From positions 2,294,001-2,358,000 of the forward strand of contig OY730442.1 of NCBI GenBank assembly GCA_963422685.1: a stretch of DNA of 64,000 bases, read 5' to 3'. Under the pieces are notes generated by a model. That model was not told where the DNA came from. It searched no databases and saw only the letters and a list, made by a program, of their open reading frames with translations. This document shows positions 17,715-25,432 of this stretch, piece after piece. This DNA comes from Spongiihabitans sp963422685. Lineage in GTDB: Bacteria > Pseudomonadota > Gammaproteobacteria > Arenicellales > Poriferihabitantaceae. Every line of letters begins with the position of its first letter. Position 1 is the first letter of the stretch. The position numbers and the translations under genes are program-made.

Positions 17715-20700
17715 TTATTTCTGGGCACCTTCCTGTATCCAGTAATTAAAAGAAAAAGGAGAACCGGAAGATGTGCCATCGCCGATAATATCATTCGGCA
17801 GCACTTCTTTGGAGACGATGGCCGCCGGTTTGTCGCCGAAATGTATTTTTGGCGCTGGCGGGATGCCGACGGCTTGCAGCTTTTTGGATCTTTCCGTGGT
17901 GCTCGTGATGCCATCGAAATCATAAACAGACCGTGCGTCGAACACGTCCATCACATACACCTTGCCGGTGCCCTGGCGGTCGGCGCCGCATTCTGTTGAC
18001 TTTGAAGGCGGTGTATAGGTAGTAAAAAATACTTTATTATTGAATATGGCCGCTTTCGCCAGCGATTTTTCGCCGACCCATTGCCCCTTCTCGTTGAACA
18101 AATTGATATACCATCCGTTGTTTTCCAGATTTTTTCTGCCAATGGACTCCAGCGTAGGCAGCACGGAAGCGGCAGCAAAGTCTTCCTTTGTCACATCCAG
18201 CAACATATCAGGGTGCAGCTTTATGGCTGAGTAATCGGGAAGGCGCGTAATATCGGCGTATTTCAGCAGATACAGGCGATCGTGAATGGTCGTATCCAGC
18301 GGGCCGGCGCGCAGTCCGGTGCCGATGGCCAATGCAAGCTGCACCGGCCCGTTTTTATCCTGCTGAATCAGCGCCACATCGGGCGCATAATAGGTTCGCC
18401 GATTGTTTTTTCTGGTTGGTGATGCGCCCGTACCGGATTGGTCGATTTGCAGGTCAGCGATGACGCCGCCGGTAATTCGGTCCTTTAACCCCCCGACTGC
18501 GGCGATGTTGTTGATATCAAAACGCCAGACCTGACCGCCGCCGTCGGCGGAAAACAGCATGTCCGCCAATCCGTCGCCGTTTAAATCCACAATCCGCATA
18601 TTCGCCGCAAAACCGTATTTCATATCGGGCAGCACCAGATCAGGGGAGGAGGAATTTACTGGTCCCTTACCGGCCCACCACAGTAGCTCACCAGTCAGGG
18701 CATCTACAATATACACCGCATTGCCCACGGTATCATGGCCCACGGGAACATCATTGCGCTTGACCTCTTTGCGATCATCAACGGCGTCATATCCACCGTT
18801 CAGGATAATTACCGGCTTTTCAACCAGCTTGCCGGAATCGACAACCCTGACGTAGGTAAACCCCGGTTTTGGCCAGCTTTGCCCCATCCTGAGAAAGGGT
18901 GCGACTTTAGAATCAATACTCCCGGAATCAACGATATCCGGGTCGATTACCCATAACAGCTTCGGCGTGGCCGGTGCGGTTACGTCAAACGCGAACACCG
19001 CGCGGCCGCCGCGGCGCTGGCCGAAGTAGGCGACTATGCGGTCTTTGCCCGACGTGATTTCGCCGTCATCGTCATCGTCATGCCGCCACACCGCTATCTG
19101 TCCGTCCAGCGTATATATCGGAGGCTGATATTTATTTCTATACAGTTCTTCCATTGATTTCAAGACGGGTTTGGGGATCACCGCCGCATATTCCATGCTC
19201 TGGTCCGACCCCGGGTCAGCGGTTTTGAACAGATGGAAATAACCGTCGTTTGAAGTGACCAGAATCATATCCCTGGTTTCATCTGTTTTGGTGTTGGGGT
19301 CGTCGGGTTCCAGGTTCACCACCACCGGCCGGGTATGCAGCAGCCCGCCCATCACCGCCCGGCCATCCGTCAAGTCCTCGTTGCCGTTTTCATCCAGCAC
19401 ATCTACGCCGCGCAGCCACTTTACCCGCTTCTCGAACTTTTTATCCGATATGCGACAAGTGCGGGTGCCGTCAATTTCGCTGCACAGGCCCAGCGCGGAA
19501 CGGGTCAGGTGAGTTGCGGATACGTCAGTACTGCCGGAGTCGGAATACTCCGGCGCTTCATCAACGCGGTGCAGTGCGAGGCCAGTGCCCTTGAAGCTTG
19601 GGTCATTGGGGCTGTAGTCCCTAAGCCAGGTGAATACTTTCCCTCTGCGCGACTCCGCGTCGTGCAGCTTGTTTTTATAGTTGAACAGCCGGTTGGCTAT
19701 TCCGCCTGCGGTGGTTTCGTTACCGTCTGGCGCCGCGTCTGCAAGCGCCCAGTCACTCACGGCGTTTTTTTTAAACAGTCCGTCGGCTGTAATGGCTTCT
19801 TTACCCTTTTTATCTACGACGCGGATGGTTTTACGGCCATCCGTCGCCGTTGCTGTTTTCAGCCAGTATTTTTTCAGGTTGCCATTCCAGTGCGCCTGCG
19901 GCCCCGGTTCAAACAGCGCGAAATATATCTCATCGTTGTGCTGCAGCCGGTTCGCGCTGTCGACCATCACCCCGGGGGTGCCGAATGATGCGGTGGATTT
20001 CTTGATATCCCGGATAATCTGGTTGAAGGCGTTGGCAAAGTCGCCCGGGGAACTGGCGGCAAATGCTTGTTTGGAACCGCCCACCTTCGCGGATTGGTCT
20101 AACAATCTTTGTGCGAAGCTCTTATCTTCAAGGAATCCGCCGATGTAATAGGAAGTAATATTCTGCTTCCCGGTCAAGGGCGACTGGTCATAGTTCCGCA
20201 TGAAATACGCCAGATCATCCAAGCAATTCCTGTTTTTCTCGCAGGTCTGGTACGGCTGACCTTTGATTAATGTATTAATCTGTTCAACCGCCTCAAAGTC
20301 CCCAACCGGTGCACCGTCGGTGAGCAGCACCATGAAATTCGCCGCGCATTCATCAATAATCGGCGATTTGTAGGTGACGCCGTCGCCGATACCGTCCTCG
20401 TCGCTGTCAACCGTGGCCGCCTCATGGCTTTTGCTTTCCAACCCGCCAGTGACGGGCTTGCCGAAAAGCACCGGTTCACCGCGAAAATAGCGCAGGCCCT
20501 CGTATACAGTTTCCGCCAGCGGTGTCCTTTTAGCCGGGACGCTGGAACCCGGCGGACTCGCAGGGTTTGTTGCCGGGCATTGCCCGGTTTTTCCTGTTTC
20601 GCTGTGTGCATGTATATAAATATCTCCCTCGCATCTGCCCGCCAGTGACTCCAGCTTCTTTTTCAGCTCCCTTTTATTATCGGCTTCATCAAGATCGACA

Positions 20701-21188
20701 ACCGGATATGAAACCGGCCCGCCGGCATTGTCACCGGGGCGATCCAATTCCGTGCCGTTATAAGTGCTGAACCGCATCAAGCCGATGTTTACGTCCGAAA
20801 CCCTGTTTATTAACTCGGTTATCGCATCCACTACCACGTCAATGCGGCGCTGCGGCTCGGTTACCTCTGCCTGGTCTCCCACGTAAAATTCGTGTCGTTT
20901 CACTATTTCTTTGTCTCCAATGCTAATAGACACCATTCTGCGTTGTTTGTCTTCTCCCTTGCTGTCTTTCGTGTCTCCCACAATGTTGTTCATACTGAGC
21001 GATGTATCAATCACCAGCAGTACATTCGGCTGGGATACAAAGAACACTTCGGTGTCGTCGGCAAAGCCGGCCGGCAGCATCATCGCGCCCAGTACGGTGG
21101 ACAGCCCGATACGGCGCAGCCCGGCCCGGCGGATGATCTTGGTGGCAATGTTCATAATGGCTGTATGCGGGTGCTGGATATTTTTCAT
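17715..21188 (-). CDS. pilY1: Type IV pilus tip adhesin/assembly protein PilY1
   Basis: 1157 residues. A signal peptide (about residues 12-43, ending PAGFADD) is followed by a von Willebrand A-like domain with the MIDAS motif DTSLSMN at residues 61-67. A C-terminal PilY1 beta-propeller carries a calcium loop DLNGDGLADML near residue 867. The linker ANRLQHNDEIYFALFEPGP and HWNGNLKKYW is characteristic. PilY1 sits at the pilus tip, promotes extension and senses surfaces. It lies in the conserved order pilX-pilY1-pilE. Confidence 0.95.
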   Translation of the reverse strand: MKNIQHPHTAIMNIATKIIRRAGLRRIGLSTVLGAMMLPAGFADDTEVFFVSQPNVLLVIDTSLSMNNIVGDTKDSKGEDKQRRMVSISIGDKEIVKRHEFYVGDQAEVTEPQRRIDVVVDAITELINRVSDVNIGLMRFSTYNGTELDRPGDNAGGPVSYPVVDLDEADNKRELKKKLESLAGRCEGDIYIHAHSETGKTGQCPATNPASPPGSSVPAKRTPLAETVYEGLRYFRGEPVLFGKPVTGGLESKSHEAATVDSDEDGIGDGVTYKSPIIDECAANFMVLLTDGAPVGDFEAVEQINTLIKGQPYQTCEKNRNCLDDLAYFMRNYDQSPLTGKQNITSYYIGGFLEDKSFAQRLLDQSAKVGGSKQAFAASSPGDFANAFNQIIRDIKKSTASFGTPGVMVDSANRLQHNDEIYFALFEPGPQAHWNGNLKKYWLKTATATDGRKTIRVVDKKGKEAITADGLFKKNAVSDWALADAAPDGNETTAGGIANRLFNYKNKLHDAESRRGKVFTWLRDYSPNDPSFKGTGLALHRVDEAPEYSDSGSTDVSATHLTRSALGLCSEIDGTRTCRISDKKFEKRVKWLRGVDVLDENGNEDLTDGRAVMGGLLHTRPVVVNLEPDDPNTKTDETRDMILVTSNDGYFHLFKTADPGSDQSMEYAAVIPKPVLKSMEELYRNKYQPPIYTLDGQIAVWRHDDDDDGEITSGKDRIVAYFGQRRGGRAVFAFDVTAPATPKLLWVIDPDIVDSGSIDSKVAPFLRMGQSWPKPGFTYVRVVDSGKLVEKPVIILNGGYDAVDDRKEVKRNDVPVGHDTVGNAVYIVDALTGELLWWAGKGPVNSSSPDLVLPDMKYGFAANMRIVDLNGDGLADMLFSADGGGQVWRFDINNIAAVGGLKDRITGGVIADLQIDQSGTGASPTRKNNRRTYYAPDVALIQQDKNGPVQLALAIGTGLRAGPLDTTIHDRLYLLKYADITRLPDYSAIKLHPDMLLDVTKEDFAAASVLPTLESIGRKNLENNGWYINLFNEKGQWVGEKSLAKAAIFNNKVFFTTYTPPSKSTECGADRQGTGKVYVMDVFDARSVYDFDGITSTTERSKKLQAVGIPPAPKIHFGDKPAAIVSKEVLPNDIIGDGTSSGSPFSFNYWIQEGAQK

Positions 21189-21209
21189 GGCGGCGATTTT
21201 TATGGCAGG

Positions 21210-21692
21210 TTATCTTGTAAATGAATCCGACAACCCCAGAATGGAGATGCCCTGGCGGTTCGTGGAGGATGAATTTCCGTCCCTGCCCCGGCTGGTGATT
21301 TCAAAATAATAATCAATAAAGCCCGAATCCTGAGCTATGCTGTAACCCAGGTGCGGCCTTTTCCATTGGTAAGCCGTGCTGGCGCTGACCGGGCCCGCTG
21401 GTTCCGTGTCGCTGAAAGCGGCATAGGCGACTGGAGTCCCGCCCACCACGCCCCGGATCTTCGACGGATGGGCGGCCAGATCCTTGACCGCGGCCGAGAG
21501 ACCGGATTCGGCATGGTGAAACGCCTGTAGCGCCTGGCTGTGGTAGGTGGTCATGCGCTGTTCCATGGCGCTGCCGCGCATGGCGGAAACGCCGATGATG
21601 CTGAGGATAATCAGAAAAACCATGGCGGTGACCAAGGCCAGGCCGCGCTGTTTGCCGGGATACAATTTCTCCGATTTAATGTTGTGTTTCAT
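21210..21692 (-). CDS. pilX: Type IV pilus minor pilin PilX
   Basis: 160 residues from ATG 21692 (AGGA nine bases upstream; the frame reaches 21716). A basic leader ends at KQRG, and then comes LALVTAMVFLIILSIIGVSA, the atypical hydrophobic start of PilX, which lacks the usual FTLIE. MRGSAMEQRMT and the AFHHAESGLSAA motif confirm the family. It takes part in the PilVWX-PilY1 tip complex that primes pilus assembly. pilW precedes it and pilY1 follows after 21 bp. Confidence 0.9.
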   Translation of the reverse strand: MKHNIKSEKLYPGKQRGLALVTAMVFLIILSIIGVSAMRGSAMEQRMTTYHSQALQAFHHAESGLSAAVKDLAAHPSKIRGVVGGTPVAYAAFSDTEPAGPVSASTAYQWKRPHLGYSIAQDSGFIDYYFEITSRGRDGNSSSTNRQGISILGLSDSFTR

Positions 21693-21716
21693 AAATTCAT
21701 GTCCTGACCGATACAC

Positions 21717-22898
21717 TTAATAGCTGTTGCGCAGGTTGACAGTGGTTTCATAGACCCGCCGCCGCACTCGCTTGCCGTCGTCGGCAAACGAAAAATCGGC
21801 AACCTGCATGGGGTATGGATTGCGCCCCAGGTCCTTTGCCCCATATTCCTGTTCGGTGCGGATCAGCAGGGCGACCTTGACCGCCCGCACTCTGGCCCAT
21901 TCCTCGACCGGGTCCGGGGTGCTGGTCACGCCTGCCGACACAACCTGGTCAGCCGGAACGAACACGTCCGGCGCCGGGGTGCCGCCGGTGTCCTTACCAT
22001 ACAGGAACTGCATGGCATCGACGCCGGGGATGACCGGCTGGGCGGGTTTTGAGTTGATCTGCCGGTACAGCGTAGGAATATCGTAGTTATTTCCGTCTTT
22101 CTTCAGCTTGTATTTTATGGAAAGAAATTCATACAGATGCAGCCCCGGTTCAGTGGCGAGGGTGGAAGTGTAGTCGCTGAGCGCAGGCGATGTGTTTGGA
22201 AAATCCACGCCACTGATTATTCCATGCTCGATTTCCTTTTCGCCTTTACCGCTGACGGAAAATATGTCGCCTCTGGGCGGGATGCTCTGTTTACAGTCGG
22301 CAATCAGCAGAATGTCTCCCCTCTTTATGCCGGATATGTCGGCAGAACCAGTTCCGACCGGGTCAGCGACCGCGGCGAGGGTCGCGTCTTGCGCCAGCGG
22401 CGCGGCGGTGCGGATAATGATGCTGTCGCTTTTTTCATTATCTACGGGGTTCTCTCCGCTATTCGGATTTCCCCCCTCCTCCGTTGACAGTTCAGTCTTT
22501 GGGGTGGGGTGCCAGCCCGGATTGTCCCCGTCCAGCCCGTGCAGCGGCTCCACGCGATAATTTCCACCAACCCGGATCTCGGGGCGTTGGCCTTTCAGGC
22601 AGCCGTAATGGCCCGCCATGCGTAAATCCCGCGACAGCAGGTCAATGGCATAGCGGCCGCTTTCGTTTTGTATCTGGCCGTCATTTTGCAGGCGATTGAT
22701 CTTGTGCGCATTGGCCAGCACGAAACTCAATCCACCCACCAGAAACAGGCTGATGGTCATGGAAATCATCAATTCAAGCAGGCTGAAACCGCGCCAGGCG
22801 GCAGCCCGGACTATCCCGCACGGGAGCATATCCGCCGGTTGGTCATGCCGCCCACAGGATAAATCCGGGCATGGGTCGGGCTGGCGTTTGATTTTCAT
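21717..22898 (-). CDS. pilW: Type IV pilus minor pilin PilW
   Basis: 393 residues. The prepilin site is WRG|FSLLELMISMTISLFLVGG, with the PilW signature SGRYAIDLLSRDLRMAGHYGC behind it. The ATG at 22898 follows the pilV stop without a gap, giving a leader of about 36 residues; an internal ATG (residue 24) would give a shorter one. The conserved CLKG cysteine is present. It forms the minor-pilin complex with PilV, PilX and PilY1. Confidence 0.92.
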   Translation of the reverse strand: MKIKRQPDPCPDLSCGRHDQPADMLPCGIVRAAAWRGFSLLELMISMTISLFLVGGLSFVLANAHKINRLQNDGQIQNESGRYAIDLLSRDLRMAGHYGCLKGQRPEIRVGGNYRVEPLHGLDGDNPGWHPTPKTELSTEEGGNPNSGENPVDNEKSDSIIIRTAAPLAQDATLAAVADPVGTGSADISGIKRGDILLIADCKQSIPPRGDIFSVSGKGEKEIEHGIISGVDFPNTSPALSDYTSTLATEPGLHLYEFLSIKYKLKKDGNNYDIPTLYRQINSKPAQPVIPGVDAMQFLYGKDTGGTPAPDVFVPADQVVSAGVTSTPDPVEEWARVRAVKVALLIRTEQEYGAKDLGRNPYPMQVADFSFADDGKRVRRRVYETTVNLRNSY

Positions 22899-23588
22899 TT
22901 AACTTTCGGCCGGGACGGGGAATTGAAGTGATTCCGGGTCGGTCACGTGCACTTCCCAGGAATGGGAAACCAGGCAGGTATGGGCGGTGGGTTTGCTGCC
23001 TGAAGGCCAGAAGACATCGTCTGACCATGTTCGGTTCTGCTCGGCATCGCAGTCCGCTTTCGTATCCAGCGATTTTGCCGGCCGCTCGTCCTCCGAACGC
23101 GCCTTGTACGCCTGCTGGCTTAAGCCCTTGTCTGACCAGTATATGGTCACGCTGAAAATATTGGCAGTCGGCGAGTCGGGTCTGATACGCGCGGTCCCGG
23201 CAGGCAGCGTTGCGCTGATTTTTTCGAAAAAGCAAATCACATAATCGTCCGGCTCGGCTGATTCCGGGTCACATTTCTTTGAGAAATCCAGTGCTCTGTA
23301 ATTGGGGAGATTGCCGACATTAAGCAGTGCAGTGCGCATCTGGTCGATCAGTTGACTGCCGATATTGAGCGCTTGGGTGCGGTGGAAAGATTCCTGGTTA
23401 TGCTGCACCGCTGCGGCCTGGAGATAGGCCATGCCCAGCAGGCCGCCGCTGAGGATAACCAGCGTGACCATGATTTCGACCAAGGTGAAACCGCAGTTGC
23501 ACACGGCGCGGCGACCGGGTCTGTCTGTGTGCAGTGCACAGGTCCGTCTGCGCGCGGCGCGGTTCATGCTATTTGCTTTCGTTCTCAT
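22899..23588 (-). CDS. pilV: Type IV pilus modification protein/minor pilin PilV
   Basis: 229 residues from ATG 23588. The prepilin site is NCG|FTLVEIMVTLVILSGGLLG, followed by the PilV-typical LLGMAYLQAAAVQHNQESFHR and SQLIDQMRTAL. The ATG is chosen because it lies in the ancestral fimT-pilV junction, where the same bases followed fimT. The reading frame stays open upstream into the MITE at 23611-23873, whose own ATG and Shine-Dalgarno are in frame and could add about 73 residues. The gene is otherwise intact. Confidence 0.88.
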   Translation of the reverse strand: MRTKANSMNRAARRRTCALHTDRPGRRAVCNCGFTLVEIMVTLVILSGGLLGMAYLQAAAVQHNQESFHRTQALNIGSQLIDQMRTALLNVGNLPNYRALDFSKKCDPESAEPDDYVICFFEKISATLPAGTARIRPDSPTANIFSVTIYWSDKGLSQQAYKARSEDERPAKSLDTKADCDAEQNRTWSDDVFWPSGSKPTAHTCLVSHSWEVHVTDPESLQFPVPAES

Positions 23589-24120
23589 GGATTTCGATTC
23601 TGGCGTATTAGGCCGTGTTGACGAATTGTAGGGACATCCCCCCGTGCCGAGGGTGTAGGGACAGGCCCCCGTGCCTGTCCATGATGAAGGACAACCACGG
23701 GGGGATGTCCCTACCCTTGACGCCAGGGCGGGGGGCCGGCCGGGTTTGATGTCTGTCAAAATTGATTCAATCCGCGACCAGATCACATCGGTGACCAGTA
23801 TACTCATCACGACCCTCCTCAAAACTGTTGTGGGATACAATTATTAATAATTTGATAATTCGTCAACACGACCTAATCCACCTTCAGCGTCAGCTTTTTT
23901 GCGGTCTTGTTGTCTTCAATGCCAAAGCGGATAGCCTCCTCGGCGCCAGTCGGTATGTTTGATAGCTGTGCGCGGCGCGGTTTATGCTATATGCTTTTGT
24001 TCTCACTGGATTTCGATTCTGGCGTATTTATCCACCTTCAGCGTCAGTTTCTTTGCGGCTTTGTCGTTTGTAACACCAAAGCGAATAGTCTCGGCGTCAT
24101 CCGGTATGTTTGATATCTGT
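23552..24120. repeat. Tandem ~150-bp duplication of the fimT/pilV junction, split by a MITE
   Basis: Copy B (about 23970-24120) covers the fimT 3' end and a former pilV start region. Copy A is in two pieces, 23552-23608 and 23876-23969, separated by the MITE. Shared landmarks are GCGCGGCGCGG, TTCTCAnTGGATTTCGATTC and CCACCTTCAGCGTCAG. Copy A now carries the used pilV start and a headless second fimT tail. Copy B has lost the pilV ATG (CCAGTGAGAAC). Confidence 0.85.
23611..23873 (-). mobile_element. MITE copy 1 (IS5-like derivative) with nested REP palindromes
   Basis: 263 bp bounded by 17-bp inverted repeats GGCCGTGTTGACGAATT and, inverted, GGTCGTGTTGACGAATT, with TA on both sides as the apparent target duplication. 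On the minus strand it keeps GAGGAGG plus ATG and codons MSILVTDVIWSRIESIL and GRPP, resembling the start of IS5-family transposases. The centre holds hairpins, including perfect 19-bp arms GTAGGGACATCCCCCCGTG at 23628-23646 and 23696-23714. It cannot encode a transposase. Confidence 0.85.
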
Positions 24121-24590
24121 CCGCGCGCATCAAAATGCAGCTTCAGCGCCGTGGGGACGCTTTTGATTTGTGGTATCAGCGTCACCCCGGTGCTGCCCTG
24201 GGCCCTGAGTATGGGTTCATTCGGGCACTGGGCCGGGGGGGGTGAGACGGTGATACGCCGTATGTGGTTGTCATCACAATCCAGAAAGGCAACCCAGCCG
24301 TCGTTCCATTTTTTTTGGTTGGTGCGGCATAAGTCGGCGTCCTTGCTGGCGCATATCACGGCTTGCTGTGAAGACGCCCGCGCCGCGCCGCGCGTCAGCC
24401 GGATGGTGCTGCTCAGCGCCTCGGCGGTTTTGTCGATGCGGGCATTGCCTAAAAATCCGATAAAGGCCGGCGTGACCAGGCCGGCGATAACGCCAATGAC
24501 AACTAGTACGATCATGACCTCAATCAGAGTAAACCCGGACAGGCCCAACGATGAATTTGCAGGTTTTGTATCAGGCATATTCTGTGGCAT
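24003..24590 (-). CDS. Type IV pilus minor pilin, FimT/FimU (GspH) family
   Basis: About 195 residues from ATG 24590 (a TTG at 24623 and an ATG at 24578 are alternatives). The prepilin site is GLSG|FTLIEVMIVLVVIGVIAGL, followed by ARIDKTAEALSSTIRLTRGAA, the helix of the GspH/FimT group. Two cysteines lie in the C-terminal part (AVICASKDADLC). It heads the minor-pilin operon, the place of fimU/fimT in Pseudomonas. Its last ~95 bp are repeated downstream in a non-coding copy. Confidence 0.88.
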   Translation of the reverse strand: MPQNMPDTKPANSSLGLSGFTLIEVMIVLVVIGVIAGLVTPAFIGFLGNARIDKTAEALSSTIRLTRGAARASSQQAVICASKDADLCRTNQKKWNDGWVAFLDCDDNHIRRITVSPPPAQCPNEPILRAQGSTGVTLIPQIKSVPTALKLHFDARGQISNIPDDAETIRFGVTNDKAAKKLTLKVDKYARIEIQ

Positions 24591-24732
24591 AGACGGTGGA
24601 TATTCCCGTGCCGTTTCGCACAAAAATTGTATCCCATGGGTATGGATGCAAAGGTTTCAATTTGTAACAATATTTGTAAAACCAGGGATTCGCCTGCCAA
24701 CCCATATTCCCCGAATATGCCCGGATATGACC

Positions 24733-24761
24733 TAGACCGCAAAACCAGGCACCCCTATAAT
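24733..24761 (+). promoter_or_regulatory. Promoter of tRNA-Thr
   Basis: TAGACC (24733-24738), a 17-bp spacer and a perfect TATAAT (24756-24761), placed 17 bp before the tRNA 5' end. The -35 box matches the TTGACA consensus at four of six positions. Confidence 0.65.
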
Positions 24762-24778
24762 CCAATTCTACAGGCCAT

Positions 24779-24840
<62 letters not shown>

Positions 24841-24855
<15 letters not shown>

Positions 24856-25425
24856 TTTCACCGGCCGGCGGCCAGGCACCGGGGCCTGTCCCTACGTTTT
24901 GGCACGGTGCGTATTCCGGGCCGCCTCTTTCCGGCACTATTTCACTGGTCGGCGGCCAGGCGCGATTGTAATATATTTTGCAGGTCGTCAACGAGTTGCA
25001 CCGATGCACGATATCCGACAACAACAACATAACGTAGGGACAACCCCCCGTGGTTGTCCGGGCCAGGCACCGGGGCCTGGCCCTACGTTTTGGCACGGTG
25101 CGTATTCCGGGCCGCCTCTTTCCGGCACTATTTCACCGGTCGGCGGCCAGGCGTGGTTGTAATATATTTTGCGAGTCGTCAACGAGTTGTCCGGGCCAGG
25201 CACCGGGGCCTGTCCCTACGTTTTGGCACGGTGCGTATTCCGGGCCGCCTCTTTCCGGCACTATTTCACTGGTCGGCGGCCAGGCGCGATTGTAATATAT
25301 TTTGCAGGTCGTCAACGAGTTGCACCGATGCACGATATCCGACAACAACAACAACATAACGTAGGGACAACCCTCCGTGGTTGTCCGGGACAGGCCCCGG
25401 GGCCTGTCCCTACGGTTGGGGCCGT
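24841..25425. repeat. Tandem array of tRNA-Thr 3'-end copies, RAYT-gene fragments and REP palindromes
   Basis: Full units of about 190 bp contain a copy of the tRNA 3' end (CTCTTTCCGGCAC at 24841, 24925, 25116 and 25249), a GGTCGGCGGCCAGG spacer, a segment matching the inside of the transposase gene at 49345-49917 (for example TGTAATATATTTTGCAGGTCG at 24967, 25158 and 25291), and a GTAGGGACAACC-type palindrome. Two units are internally deleted between short repeats. The array ends with a perfect 24-bp palindrome at 25387-25410. No functional coding sequence is apparent. Confidence 0.88.
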
Positions 25426-25432
25426 TTTTCCA

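Noticed and set aside
22899..23840. PilV as a 313-residue protein starting in the MITE
   Set aside because: The first 84 residues are MITE-derived and absent from the family. ATG 23588 corresponds to the ancestral pilV start. The longer product is kept only as a possibility.
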